A DNA stretch of 64,000 nt from Pelagibacterium limicola. Lineage in GTDB: Bacteria > Pseudomonadota > Alphaproteobacteria > Rhizobiales > Devosiaceae. Below, one piece after another: positions 38,951 to 48,471 of the stretch (within the stretch, counting starts at the first letter, position 1; the number at the start of each line of letters is the position of its first letter). The DNA lies in contig NZ_JADQDB010000001.1 of the NCBI RefSeq assembly GCF_015694405.1, forward strand, positions 248,001-312,000, in the 5' to 3' direction. The position numbers were made by a program, and so were the translations under genes. The notes under the pieces are model-generated. The model saw only the letters and a list, made by a program, of their open reading frames with translations. It searched no databases and was not told the origin of the DNA.

Positions 38951-39940
38951 TCAATTCGATAGCCCCAGCACCGACCCGGGCGCGATGTCCTCCGACACCG
39001 GCGCGTCGATAATCGCATCCGGCTTGCGCGCCACGATCAGCAACCCCGGGACCGGCTGCCCGCGATCCATCCGTATCGTCCCGGCGCTGGCTTTGAGGAG
39101 TTCGAACCCGGCCGCCGCCAGTCCGCGCCGGATCGCCTCGCCATTGTGCGCATAGCGTAGCGAGGCCTGCAGCACCTGTGCTTCCTCGCCCTCATGGCGT
39201 TCCACGGAGAAGGCGAACATCCCGCCCGGACGAAGAATGGCAGATACCGCCTCGAAAATCGGTGCCAATGAGGGACAATATATAAAGACGTCCGCAGCCG
39301 TCACGATATCGGCCACCCGTCCCTCCTGTCGGAGGAAGGCCAGCAATTCGCCCTGCTCAACGCCATCATATATGGTCTTGCTGGCGGTTTCCGCGACCAT
39401 CGCTGCCGAAATATCCACGCCGACGAGGTAGGAAACAACGCGCCGCAGCCGCTCGCCCATCAATCCGGTGCCGCAGCCCAGATCGATCCCGCGGGCAAAG
39501 CCCTCTATGCCCCGCCGTTCCATCTCCGCAGCAAGAAGCGCCATGAGGTTTTCGGGCACCGAATAGCCCAGCTTTTGCACCAGCTCCTCTTCGAAGCGCT
39601 CGGCATACTGGTCGAACAAGGCTTCAACATAGGCCACCTGAGCCGTTGGCTCGACATCGTCGACCCCATGTGCCGCCAGATGCATCTGTGCGCCCAATCG
39701 GCCCGCAGGATCGAGCGCCGCTGCCCGCTCCCACGCTGTAATCGCCGCTCCCAGCGCGCCGGTCTTGAGATGGAATTCCCCCGCCATCATCCAGCCCGCG
39801 GCCCAGTCCGGCGCTGTCTCCAGCGCCTGCGCCATGAGCTCGGCCCCTGCCGCAAAATCACCGGCCTCGGCCAGCATCCGCGCATACTGCGCTCGCCGAT
39901 CGATGACCAGATCGCCCGAAGACAAGAATATCGCTGTCAA
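38951..39940 (-). CDS. TPR-containing SAM-dependent methyltransferase
   Basis: This 329-residue protein combines an N-terminal TPR region (DRRAQYARMLAEAGDFAAGAELMAQALE and AGWMMAGEFHLKTGALGAAI) with a class I methyltransferase domain (GIDLGCGTGLMGERL near 161-175; FIYCPSLAPIFEAVSAIL; RPGGMFAFSVE). I place the start at a TTG at 39940 because related proteins begin with FLSSGDL right there; a TTG at 40006 would add 22 basic residues. The methyl acceptor is unknown. Confidence 0.8.
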   Translation of the reverse strand: MTAIFLSSGDLVIDRRAQYARMLAEAGDFAAGAELMAQALETAPDWAAGWMMAGEFHLKTGALGAAITAWERAAALDPAGRLGAQMHLAAHGVDDVEPTAQVAYVEALFDQYAERFEEELVQKLGYSVPENLMALLAAEMERRGIEGFARGIDLGCGTGLMGERLRRVVSYLVGVDISAAMVAETASKTIYDGVEQGELLAFLRQEGRVADIVTAADVFIYCPSLAPIFEAVSAILRPGGMFAFSVERHEGEEAQVLQASLRYAHNGEAIRRGLAAAGFELLKASAGTIRMDRGQPVPGLLIVARKPDAIIDAPVSEDIAPGSVLGLSN

Positions 39941-40049
39941 TTTCCGTGAAGCACTCGAAGAACGACCGGCCGTGCGCCGGCGCGCGGGAAATGTGCCTTT
40001 TCGCAACGAAAATCAAGCGGGAAAATGGAGATCGGGCGTGGCCGCGAAC

Positions 40050-41096
40050 CTATTGAGCAGCGAACACCCTCTCGCCCTGTCCCTTGAAAAATGCGCCCGC
40101 CGCTTCCAGCGCCGCCGCGAGCGCATCGTCCCCGACGTCCTTGTGCGTCACCCAGCGCAGCTCGCCGTAGCGCCCGGAAACCCCGATCCCGCTGGCCGCC
40201 ATGTGTTCGGCGAAACGGTCGCCCAGCCGCTCCTCCACGCGCATGAAGTTGATGTTGGTTTGCGGCATTTCGAGAGAGAGCCCGGGATATTGCGCAAAGC
40301 CCTCGGCCAGCCGCCGCGCCCGCGCATGATCTTCGGCCAGCCGCGCTACATTGTTTTCGAGGGCATAGAGCCCTGCCGCCGCAAGGATTCCTGCCTGCCG
40401 CATCCCCCCGCCCAACATCTTGCGCAAACGCCGCCCCGTTGCGATGGCGTCTGTGCTTCCAACCAGCACCGAGCCCACCGGCGCGCCGAGCCCCTTTGAA
40501 AGACACACCGAGACCGTATCGAACGGAGCGGCGAGCTCGCCCGCCCTGCGCCCGCTCCCCACCGCGGCATTGAAAATCCGGGCCCCGTCGAGATGCGTCG
40601 CGAGCCCATGTTGCCGCGCCAGTCCGGTCGCCTCGCGCACGAAATCCTCCGGCAATATCCGACCGCCGATCGTGTTCTCGAGCGCCAGAAGCCGCGTTCG
40701 CGCAAAATGGGGGTCTTCAGGCTTGATCGCCGCAGCGATCTTGCCCAGGTCCATCGTGCCGTCCGGGAGGTTCTCGACCGGCTGCGGCTGGATAGAGCCG
40801 AGCACCGCCGCCCCGCCCGCCTCGTATTTGTAGCAATGGGCATTCTGCCCCGCGATGAATTCGTCCCCGCGTCCGCAATGGATCATCAGCGCAATGAGGT
40901 TCGATTGCGTGCCCGAGGGCAGGAACAGCCCTGCCGCCTTGCCCATGATTTCCGCCACGCGTCCTTCGAGCGCCGCAACCGTCCGATCCTGGCCATAGAC
41001 ATCGTCGCCCACCTCGGCGACAGCCATCGCCTTGCGCATGCCCGAGCATGGCCGGGTAACGGTGTCGGAACGGAAATCATGAACAATGGCAGTCAC
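40050..41096 (-). CDS. ltaE: Low-specificity threonine aldolase
   Basis: This 348-residue PLP enzyme cleaves threonine to glycine and acetaldehyde. It starts at GTG 41096 (GGGGAG 7-8 bases upstream). DFRSDTVTRP, GDDVYGQDRTVAALE and LPSGTQSNLIAL are at the N-terminus, and the PLP lysine is in SVCLSKGLGAPVGSVL. HLDGARIFNAAV carries the conserved Asp. Length and motifs are complete for the family. Confidence 0.93.
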   Translation of the reverse strand: MTAIVHDFRSDTVTRPCSGMRKAMAVAEVGDDVYGQDRTVAALEGRVAEIMGKAAGLFLPSGTQSNLIALMIHCGRGDEFIAGQNAHCYKYEAGGAAVLGSIQPQPVENLPDGTMDLGKIAAAIKPEDPHFARTRLLALENTIGGRILPEDFVREATGLARQHGLATHLDGARIFNAAVGSGRRAGELAAPFDTVSVCLSKGLGAPVGSVLVGSTDAIATGRRLRKMLGGGMRQAGILAAAGLYALENNVARLAEDHARARRLAEGFAQYPGLSLEMPQTNINFMRVEERLGDRFAEHMAASGIGVSGRYGELRWVTHKDVGDDALAAALEAAGAFFKGQGERVFAAQ

Positions 41097-41536
41097 AGCA
41101 GGCTCCCCATTGGGCTCGAGGTTTGAACGCCTGTTGTAATGCGATCGGGCGCACGATGGAAACGCCCCTCTCCCGCGCCCCGCGATTACTCTGGCGATTT
41201 TCCGCACCCGCCATCGGTTATGGAGAATTACTTATGCGCTGGATGCGGAACGCATAAAGATTAGCGTATCATTACTGACATGTTAGGAAGCCCGGCTTTC
41301 GGCAAGCGCGCTTCTACTGTCGTTCGGAAGGTAAAATTTTTCAGATTTGGCCGATATTCACATCCTCTTGAATATTAGCCACATTTCATCTACAAAATCG
41401 GCATCGAATTTGCGGCCGACCGATCTAGCCTAGCGATTTTCGCCTGCTGACGTCCTGAACCACAAAGTTTCGATAGGCACGGAAACAGTCTCCGGACTGT
41501 TCCACGAATACGACAGCACGACGAAAGGACACGCCA
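41097..41536. promoter_or_regulatory. Divergent control region between ltaE and cspA
   Basis: This 440-base region is AT-richer than its flanks between about 41210 and 41410. It must hold the promoters of both divergent genes and a long 5' leader typical of cold-shock genes. No open frame with a ribosome site was found. Confidence 0.5.
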
Positions 41537-41749
41537 ATGGCTACCGGCACTGTCAAATGGTTCAACACTCAGAAGGGCTACGGCTTCATCCAGCCTGACG
41601 AGGGCGGCGCGGACGTTTTCGTCCACATTTCGGCCGTTCAGAACAGCGGCATGGCGGGTCTCGATGAGGGGCAACGCATCGCTTACGAGATCGTCAAGGA
41701 CAAGCGCACCGGCAAGTCCGCTGCCGGCAATCTCCAGGCTTCCGAATAG
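41537..41749 (+). CDS. cspA: Cold shock protein (CspA family)
   Basis: This 70-residue OB-fold RNA chaperone carries both RNA-binding motifs, KGYGFIQP (RNP1, near 14-21) and VFVHISAVQ (RNP2, near 31-39). GAAAGGA precedes the ATG. The upstream 300 bases contain a long leader, where cold-shock genes often control expression by RNA structure. The exact paralogue number is unknown, so the symbol denotes the family. Confidence 0.95.
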   Translation: MATGTVKWFNTQKGYGFIQPDEGGADVFVHISAVQNSGMAGLDEGQRIAYEIVKDKRTGKSAAGNLQASE

Positions 41750-42069
41750 CCTCGAACCGCCAATTGAGCTAACGCCCGGCTCAAGCGGCCGGGAGGACAA
41801 CAATTTGTCAGGGCGCGGAACCCGGGAGGGTTTTGCGCCCTTATCACGTTCACCGAACCGGGATGACCTTGTGAACACTATCACAGCACCCATATTCGCT
41901 GGATGCCGACCGGGAAGCTGAGCCGCATGCCCTTGACCCTGAGGTCAGAGCGGGGCAACCTGTGCAGCACGGCAATTCCCCGAAAACACCTAAAGCGAAT
42001 ACCGCTGATGATGTATCGGCGATATTCCGGTTTTGTGACTCACTCCATGTGGAAGGAGCGAAAGGAAAA

Positions 42070-42543
42070 ATGGACAAGATCCCGATGACCGTGGCAGGAC
42101 ATGCCGCGTTGGTCGAAGAACTGCAGCGCCGCACCTCGCAGGATCGCCCCGCGATCATTGAGGCGATTTCCGAAGCGCGCGCGCATGGCGACCTCTCGGA
42201 AAACGCGGAATATCACGCCGCCAAGGAACAGCAGAGCCTCAACGAAGGCCGCATCATGGAACTCGAATCCCTGCTGGCCATGGCGGAAATCATCGACATC
42301 TCCAAGCTCTCCGGCGACACCGTCAAGTTCGGTGCCACCGTGACGCTGGTCGATGAGGATACCGACGAGGAAAAGACCTACCAGATCGTGGGCGATGCCG
42401 AAGCCGACGCCAGCAATGGCCGCATTTCGGTTTCCTCCCCCATTGCCCGCGCCCTGATCGGCAAGGCCGAAGGCGATTCGATCGAAGTCTCTGCCCCCGG
42501 CGGAGCCCGCGGCTACGAAATCCTCAAGATCGCCTTCGTTTAG
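42070..42543 (+). CDS. greA: Transcription elongation factor GreA
   Basis: This 157-residue factor rescues backtracked RNA polymerase. I start it at ATG 42070, with GGAGCGAAAGGA upstream. The coiled-coil has [26 protein letters not shown] with the catalytic acidic tip (DLSENAEY), and the C-terminal FKBP-like domain has [21 protein letters not shown]. It lies in the greA - trxB - LysR order seen in many Hyphomicrobiales. Confidence 0.96.
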   Translation: MDKIPMTVAGHAALVEELQRRTSQDRPAIIEAISEARAHGDLSENAEYHAAKEQQSLNEGRIMELESLLAMAEIIDISKLSGDTVKFGATVTLVDEDTDEEKTYQIVGDAEADASNGRISVSSPIARALIGKAEGDSIEVSAPGGARGYEILKIAFV

Positions 42544-42843
42544 GACGGCTCGTCGGTCCACGAAATCGGGCCGACCCGCCGGCGCGCGGCCAATCCATGA
42601 ACCCCGGGAATGGATCCCGGGGTGATACTTTATGTGGGGACGGGCCCTGAGCGTCACCGCCCATGCTCCCCCAAATGAAGCGCCGGATTTGCTCTCTTTT
42701 TAGGCATCCCCGGCGCTATCTCCGCCATTTGCGGCAAAATAGCCGCAAGCCCACAGCTTTCGGCCCCTGGCACCCGCTCGCGACTTGTCACCCGCGCGCA
42801 GCGTGCCATATTTTGTTCAATCGAACCTGACAACCACAAGACC
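42544..42843. other. greA-trxB spacer with perfect hairpin
   Basis: This 300-base spacer holds ACCCCGGGA paired with TCCCGGGGT (9 bp, loop ATGGA) at 42601-42623. It is probably the greA terminator or an interspersed repeat. The rest shows no gene. The last 60 bases should contain the trxB promoter. Confidence 0.5.
42601..42623. terminator. Perfect 9-bp hairpin after greA
   Basis: ACCCCGGGA and TCCCGGGGT pair fully around ATGGA about 58 bases after the greA stop. A weak T-rich stretch (ACTTTATG) follows. Confidence 0.45.
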
Positions 42844-43794
42844 ATGCACGCCAAGACAATCATCATCGGTTCCGGCCCTGCCGGATACACTGCTGCTATT
42901 TATGCTGCCCGGGCCATGCTCGAGCCGCTCATGATCACCGGCATGCAACCCGGCGGCCAGTTGACCATCACCACCGACGTCGAGAACTATCCCGGCTTCG
43001 CCGATCCCATTCAGGGGCCCTGGCTCATGGATCAGATGCGGGCCCAGGCCGAGCACATGGGGACGCGAATCGAACACGACATGATCGTCGATGTCGATTT
43101 CAACATCCGTCCGTTCCGGCTCACTGCCGATAGCGGCACCGTCTATACCGCCGACACCGTCATCATCGCCACCGGCGCGCAGGCCAAGTGGCTTGGCCTG
43201 CCTTCGGAAGAAAAGTTCAAGGGCTTCGGCGTATCCGCCTGCGCGACCTGCGATGGCTTCTTCTACCGCGAAAAGACCGTGCTGGTCGTCGGTGGCGGCA
43301 ACACGGCGGTCGAGGAAGCCCTCTTCCTCACCAACTTCGCGTCCAAGGTCATCCTCGTCCATCGCCGCGACCAGTTCACGGCCGAAAAAGTCATGCAGCA
43401 GCGCCTGTTCAAGCATCCCAAAATCGAGGTCCGCTGGAACACCGTGCTCGACGAGGTCAAGGGTGACAACATGCCCCCCTCGGTCCGCGCCGCAATCCTG
43501 CGCGACATATCGACGGGCGAAAGCACCGAAATCGAGGTCGACGGGATTTTCATCGCCATCGGTCACGCTCCGGCCACGGAAATCTTCAAGAACAAGCTCG
43601 AAATGAAGCCCGGCGGCTATATCTGGACCGCGCCCGACAGCACCGGAACCTCGGTGCCCGGCGTCTACGCGGCGGGCGACGTCACCGACGACGTCTATCG
43701 TCAGGCGGTCACAGCGGCGGGCATGGGCTGCATGGCCGCCCTTGAGGCCGAGCGCTACCTTGCGGCCCACGAATTGGCCGAAGCCGCCGAATAA
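42844..43794 (+). CDS. trxB: Thioredoxin reductase
   Basis: This 316-residue flavoenzyme transfers electrons from NADPH to thioredoxin. FAD-binding GSGPAGYTAAIYAARA (near 11-26), the redox CATCDG (near 137-142), the NADPH-binding VGGGNTAVEEALFL and the C-terminal GVYAAGDVTDDVYRQAVTAAG are all present. The LysR-type gene starts 57 bases later, so they are likely one unit, as in other Rhizobiales. Confidence 0.97.
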   Translation: MHAKTIIIGSGPAGYTAAIYAARAMLEPLMITGMQPGGQLTITTDVENYPGFADPIQGPWLMDQMRAQAEHMGTRIEHDMIVDVDFNIRPFRLTADSGTVYTADTVIIATGAQAKWLGLPSEEKFKGFGVSACATCDGFFYREKTVLVVGGGNTAVEEALFLTNFASKVILVHRRDQFTAEKVMQQRLFKHPKIEVRWNTVLDEVKGDNMPPSVRAAILRDISTGESTEIEVDGIFIAIGHAPATEIFKNKLEMKPGGYIWTAPDSTGTSVPGVYAAGDVTDDVYRQAVTAAGMGCMAALEAERYLAAHELAEAAE

Positions 43795-43850
43795 CGGAGT
43801 ATCGGGAAGAGCGGGACACCGCTTTTCCGATCAACAGAAGGGATTGGGGG

Positions 43851-44744
43851 ATGCTGGACTGGGACAAGCTGCGCATATTTCATGTCGCCGCTGAGTCGGG
43901 GAGCTTCACCCATTCCGCCGAAAAGCTCGGCATGTCGCAGTCCGCCGTCTCGCGCCAGATTTCCGCGCTCGAGGAAGACCTGGGCCTAAAGCTCTTCATC
44001 CGCCACGCCCGCGGGCTGGTGCTTACCGAAGTCGGCGAGCAGCTCTTCCGCACCGCACACCGGATGGCCTGGGAACTGCAATCGGTCCAGGCGCAGATGA
44101 CCGAGAGCCAGGACGTCCCCACCGGCCCGCTGATCGTCACGACGACAGTCGGCTTCGGCTCGACCTGGCTCACAAAGCGCATCCACGAGTTCGTGACGCT
44201 CTATCCCACGATCCAGCTCGAAATAAAGCTCAACGACGCCGAACTAGATCTCGCCATGCGCGAAGCCGACGTCGCCATCCGCCTGCACCGGCCGAACCAG
44301 TCCGAGATGATCCAGCGCAAGCTGTTCACCGTGCACTTTCACATCTATGCCTCCGAGGAATACCTCGCCGAGAACGGTACGCCGCAAACCATCGAGGATC
44401 TCGACGCCCACAAGATCATCACTTTCGGCGAGCCCTCGCCCTCCTATCTGGGGGACGTCAACTTCCTTGAGCGCGTGGGGCGTCCCGATAACAACCCCCG
44501 CCGCACCAATCTCAAGGTCAACGCCATTTACGGGATGATGCAGGCTTGCCGCCAGGGCATCGGCATCGCCATGCTCCCCGATTACATCACCGAGGAGGAA
44601 TCGCGGCTTGTGCGCGTCCTCTCCGATATTTCGCTGCCCGCGTTTGAAACCTATTTCGTCTACCCGCCCGCACTCAAGAACTCCAAGCGCGTGGGTGTCT
44701 TCCGCGATTTCCTCGTCGACAAGGCAAAAGACTGGCACTTCTGA
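43851..44744 (+). CDS. LysR-type regulator of the LsrB/VtlR type
   Basis: This 297-residue regulator opens MLDWDKLRIFHVAAESGSF with the winged HTH EKLGMSQSAVSRQISALEE. Position after trxB and upstream of CCUCC-rich small RNAs matches LsrB (Sinorhizobium) and VtlR (Brucella), whose targets include AbcR-type sRNAs. The C-terminal effector domain is intact. The T-N11-A palindromes before each of the three small RNAs downstream are natural candidate sites for this protein (inference). Confidence 0.9.
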   Translation: MLDWDKLRIFHVAAESGSFTHSAEKLGMSQSAVSRQISALEEDLGLKLFIRHARGLVLTEVGEQLFRTAHRMAWELQSVQAQMTESQDVPTGPLIVTTTVGFGSTWLTKRIHEFVTLYPTIQLEIKLNDAELDLAMREADVAIRLHRPNQSEMIQRKLFTVHFHIYASEEYLAENGTPQTIEDLDAHKIITFGEPSPSYLGDVNFLERVGRPDNNPRRTNLKVNAIYGMMQACRQGIGIAMLPDYITEEESRLVRVLSDISLPAFETYFVYPPALKNSKRVGVFRDFLVDKAKDWHF

Positions 44745-44751
44745 GGTCGCA

Positions 44752-45246
44752 ATGCGCAAAGCCCTGACACTGATCTCCCTCTCCGCCGCGCTCTACGCGG
44801 CCCCTGCAGCCGCACAGTTCGAGGGCGACAGCGTTGAGCAAGCCGCCGCTGTCTTTTGCGAAAGTCACGGCGATCTCGATATCGGGGCGCGCGCGCCCTA
44901 TCTTTCCCCCGCCCTTCTAGAGGCGATCGCCGCCGCCGACGCCGTCAGCCAGCTCTATGTCGACGCCTATCCGGATGAAAAGCCCCCGCTAGGCGATGGC
45001 ATTCCCTGGCAGGCCTGGCCCGATTATGCCGATGCCTGTACGCCGGGCGATCCTCTTTACGATGGAGACGAGGCCACGGTCGCCATCACCTACACCTTCA
45101 TCGAATATCCCGACGCGACCTATTCGGACGAGTTGCGATTCGTGCGCGTTGACGGCGATTGGCTGATCGACGACGTCATCTATGCCGAGAACACGCTGAC
45201 TCTGCGCTCGATCCTGGACAATATTGCCGCAACCCCGCCGGAATAG
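44752..45246 (+). CDS. Secreted hypothetical protein, DUF3828-like
   Basis: This 164-residue protein from ATG 44752 has a signal peptide ending PAAAQFEG (near 21). The C-terminal part (DELRFVRVDGDWLIDDVIY, then LRSILDNI) has the NTF2/DUF3828-like pattern of a lumen-facing binding domain. Two Cys (VFCESHGD and DACTPGDP) may pair. It begins 8 bases after the LysR stop, so it is probably in that operon. No function is known. Confidence 0.8.
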   Translation: MRKALTLISLSAALYAAPAAAQFEGDSVEQAAAVFCESHGDLDIGARAPYLSPALLEAIAAADAVSQLYVDAYPDEKPPLGDGIPWQAWPDYADACTPGDPLYDGDEATVAITYTFIEYPDATYSDELRFVRVDGDWLIDDVIYAENTLTLRSILDNIAATPPE

Positions 45247-45343
45247 CCCGTTTTTTCCGAATATAGACGTTCGTCTTGCGCGTGCGATTTGTGCTTAGAT
45301 TTCAGGCGCTTTGCTCATAAAGAGCGCAGAGCCATGCGATTTC

Positions 45344-45356
45344 TGCATAGCAGGCA
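45344..45356. promoter_or_regulatory. T-N11-A box upstream of small RNA A
   Basis: TGCATAGCAGGCA has T at 45344 and A at 45356 with 11 bases between, the classic LysR-type box. Related copies lie before units B and C at matching distances from the promoter. Confidence 0.6.
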
Positions 45357-45369
45357 TTCGATCAGCGAG

Positions 45370-45398
45370 CTTGTCGCTGCCATGCCGAAACACTACCT
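45370..45398 (+). promoter_or_regulatory. Sigma-70 promoter of small RNA A
   Basis: CTTGTC (45370-45375) and CTACCT (45393-45398) are separated by 17 bases, close to the alphaproteobacterial CTTGAC-N17-CTATAT. A start near 45406 would give a transcript of about 112 bases. Confidence 0.6.
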
Positions 45399-45405
45399 GT
45401 CCGCC

Positions 45406-45517
45406 AGACATTACGCGCTTTTCCCCCTCCCTTTGAGCGCGTTTGATGTTCCCTCCTTGCGAGAGGTTCGCCTCTTGCACTCGGGCCCCGCTCTCCCCTC
45501 GAGCGGGGCTTTTTTTT
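45406..45517 (+). ncRNA. AbcR-like (alpha-r15-like) small RNA A
   Basis: The predicted transcript has hairpin 1 at 45413-45442 (ACGCGCT with AGCGCGT), whose loop exposes CCCCCTCCC. An unpaired linker with GTTCCCTCC follows, then hairpin 2 at 45459-45478 (TTCG loop) and the terminator hairpin. Size, position after trxB-LysR and the CUCCC motif in a loop plus linker match AbcR sRNAs, which bind ribosome sites of transporter mRNAs. The 5' end is a promoter-based estimate. Confidence 0.7.
45485..45517 (+). terminator. Intrinsic terminator of small RNA A
   Basis: GCCCCGCTC and GAGCGGGGC pair perfectly (9 bp) around TCCCCTC, followed by eight T residues. Confidence 0.93.
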
Positions 45518-45609
45518 GCGCTCCGCCTCTTCCCACCACACGAATTGGGCGTACCCGAAGGCGGTTAAGCCTCCGCGCACCCTTGCATTTTTATCACACT
45601 TGCACGCAG

Positions 45610-45622
45610 TGCATGGCTGCCA
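45610..45622. promoter_or_regulatory. T-N11-A box upstream of small RNA B
   Basis: TGCATGGCTGCCA lies in the near-perfect inverted repeat CATGGC-T-GCCATG (45612-45624). T at 45610 and A at 45622 define the LysR-type spacing. Confidence 0.65.
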
Positions 45623-45635
45623 TGTGTATTCACTA

Positions 45636-45665
45636 CTTTTCAAGTCGTGATTAAACCGGCATATA
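45636..45665 (+). promoter_or_regulatory. Candidate promoter of small RNA B
   Basis: CTTTTC (45636-45641) and CATATA (45660-45665) are 18 bases apart. The -35 box begins 11 bases after the CATGGC-T-GCCATG repeat, matching the layout at unit A. Confidence 0.45.
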
Positions 45666-45666
45666 G

Positions 45667-45850
45667 GCATGGTCACTGAGACGCGGCGCGCTTTTCCTCC
45701 TCCCTTAGCTCCCCGCGACCATGACAAATGAGCGGCAAAGGTTCCTCCTCCTCCCTCCTGACCCGCTCCACGGCCAATAATCGAACCTCCTCCCTCGATT
45801 TTGGCCGACAGTTCTGGCCCCGCCTTCCTCGAAGGTGGGGCCTCTTTTTT
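45667..45850 (+). ncRNA. CCUCCUCCC-loop small RNA B
   Basis: Three hairpins each present a C/U-rich anti-Shine-Dalgarno loop: hairpin 1 at 45668-45723 (CATGGTC with GACCATG outside), hairpin 2 at 45730-45768 (GAGCGG with CCGCTC) and hairpin 3 at 45772-45806 (GGCCAA/TTGGCC, TCGA/TCGA, loop ACCTCCTCCC). A terminator follows. The loop motif matches the cuckoo/CcsR/alpha-r14 RNAs of alphaproteobacteria. The 5' end is estimated. Confidence 0.7.
45816..45850 (+). terminator. Intrinsic terminator of small RNA B
   Basis: GGCCCCGCCTT pairs with AAGGTGGGGCC (one G-T) around CCTCG, followed by TCTTTTTT. Confidence 0.93.
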
Positions 45851-45885
45851 GCCTAAAATATGGTCAGACTTTGCAATCTGCCTAA

Positions 45886-45898
45886 TGCATGGCTGCTA
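45886..45898. promoter_or_regulatory. T-N11-A box upstream of small RNA C
   Basis: TGCATGGCTGCTA lies in GCATGGC-T-GCTATGC, an inverted repeat with one internal mismatch. T at 45886 and A at 45898 match the boxes of units A and B. Confidence 0.65.
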
Positions 45899-45912
45899 TG
45901 CGCAATTGCGCA

Positions 45913-45941
45913 TTGTACGCAGGAACCATCTCGCTCATATT
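45913..45941 (+). promoter_or_regulatory. Candidate promoter of small RNA C
   Basis: TTGTAC (45913-45918) and CATATT (45936-45941) are 17 bases apart, with the same distance to the palindrome as in units A and B. Confidence 0.5.
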
Positions 45942-45947
45942 CGCATT

Positions 45948-46137
45948 GTCAACCGAGCGACGCGCCCCTCCTCCTCCCTGGGCCCCTCGCTCCTGACACC
46001 CGAACAGGCTTCGTATCCTCCTCCCACGATCCCTGTTCACCCGATCGGCCGTATCCTCCTCCCACGGCCCGATCGCAAACTGTGAGATTAGGGCTCTGCC
46101 CGATCAAGGCTCCGTCTTTTGACGGAGCCTCTTTTTT
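45948..46137 (+). ncRNA. CCUCCUCCC-loop small RNA C
   Basis: It has the same plan as unit B. Hairpin 1 is at 45955-45992 (GAGCGA/TCGCTC, loop around CTCCTCCTCCCT). Hairpins 2 (46002-46038, GAACAGG/CCTGTTC) and 3 (46042-46075) both close an identical 11-base loop ATCCTCCTCCC. A terminator hairpin ends the unit. The matching loops in unrelated stems show that the loop, not the stem, is conserved. The 5' end is a promoter-based estimate. Confidence 0.7.
46108..46137 (+). terminator. Intrinsic terminator of small RNA C
   Basis: GGCTCCGTC and GACGGAGCC pair perfectly (9 bp) around TTTT, followed by TCTTTTTT. Confidence 0.93.
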
Positions 46138-46202
46138 GTCTCGCTCCGGGCAATTGCCATTGCTATGAGCATATCAACACCGAAATGACGCTGGAGGAGT
46201 CG

Positions 46203-47234
46203 ATGAAAGCCCTGGTTCTGGAAAAAATCCGCGAACTCTCGTTGCGCGACATCGCGCTACCCCAGGAAGTCGGCCCCCGCGACGTGAAGATCGCCATCCA
46301 CACTGTGGGCATCTGCGGTTCCGACGTGCATTATTACACCCATGGCCGCATTGGCCCGTTCGTTGTCGAGGAGCCCATGGTCCTCGGCCATGAGGCCGCA
46401 GGCACCGTGGTGGAAACCGGCAGCGCCGTCACCAGCCTCAAGCCCGGTGATCGCGTATGCATGGAGCCGGGCATTCCCAACCCCAATTCACGCGCCTCCC
46501 GGCTCGGGCTCTACAACCTCGATCCCGAGGTCACCTTCTGGGCCACACCGCCCGTTCATGGCTGCCTGACGCCGCACGTCGTCCATCCGGCCGACTATGC
46601 CTATAAGCTCCCCGATGCCGTTTCGTTTGCCGAAGGGGCCATGGTCGAACCCCTCGCGGTCGGCATTCATGCCGCTGCCAAGGCGCGCATCGCGCCGGGC
46701 GAGACCGCCCTCGTCACCGGCGCCGGCCCCATCGGCATTCTCACCGCCCTTGCGGCGCTCGCCGCCGGTTGCGCACGCGTCTTCATTTCCGACTTGCAGC
46801 AGGCAAAGCTCGACATCGCCGGCCGTTATCCCGGCATCACGCCGGTCAACATCGCCACCGGCAACCTGCGCCAGACAATCGCGGAGGCCACCGGCGATTG
46901 GGGCGTGGACGTGGTCTTTGAAGCCAGCGGCAACGCGCGGGCCTTTGAAGGCCTGTTCGACCTTATCCGCCCTGGCGGCGCGGCCGTCCTCGTCGGCATG
47001 CCGGTCTCCCCCGTCCCCTTCGATGTCGTCGCCGCCCAGGCCCGCGAGGTCCGCATCGAAACCGTCTTCCGATACGCCCATGTCTACGACCGCGCGATAG
47101 ACCTCATCGCCTCGGGCAAGATCGATTTGAAACCGCTGATCACCGAGACCTTCGCTTTCGAAGACGCCATAACCGCCTTCGAACGCGCCGCCGAAGGCCG
47201 TCCGGGCGATGTGAAGCTGCAGATCAGGCTTTAG
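46203..47234 (+). CDS. Xylitol/sorbitol-type zinc alcohol dehydrogenase
   Basis: This 343-residue MDR enzyme starts at ATG 46203, with GGAGGAG 5 bases upstream. The catalytic zinc site uses Cys in [11 protein letters not shown] and His-Glu in [28 protein letters not shown] and [11 protein letters not shown] are typical of xylitol dehydrogenases lacking the structural-zinc Cys set. [19 protein letters not shown] binds NAD. It oxidises a polyol to a ketose; the exact polyol is uncertain. It follows the sRNA cluster directly, and its GGAGGAG leader could pair with the sRNA loops. Confidence 0.9.
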   Translation: MKALVLEKIRELSLRDIALPQEVGPRDVKIAIHTVGICGSDVHYYTHGRIGPFVVEEPMVLGHEAAGTVVETGSAVTSLKPGDRVCMEPGIPNPNSRASRLGLYNLDPEVTFWATPPVHGCLTPHVVHPADYAYKLPDAVSFAEGAMVEPLAVGIHAAAKARIAPGETALVTGAGPIGILTALAALAAGCARVFISDLQQAKLDIAGRYPGITPVNIATGNLRQTIAEATGDWGVDVVFEASGNARAFEGLFDLIRPGGAAVLVGMPVSPVPFDVVAAQAREVRIETVFRYAHVYDRAIDLIASGKIDLKPLITETFAFEDAITAFERAAEGRPGDVKLQIRL

Positions 47235-47245
47235 CCACCACCAGC

Positions 47246-48454
<1,209 letters not shown>

Positions 48455-48471
48455 TTATCCCGGCTGGAGCG

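Noticed and set aside
38951-40006. Extra 22-residue N-terminus on the TPR methyltransferase
   Set aside because: The added segment is arginine/serine-rich and lacks a ribosome site; family members start at the FLSSGDL segment.
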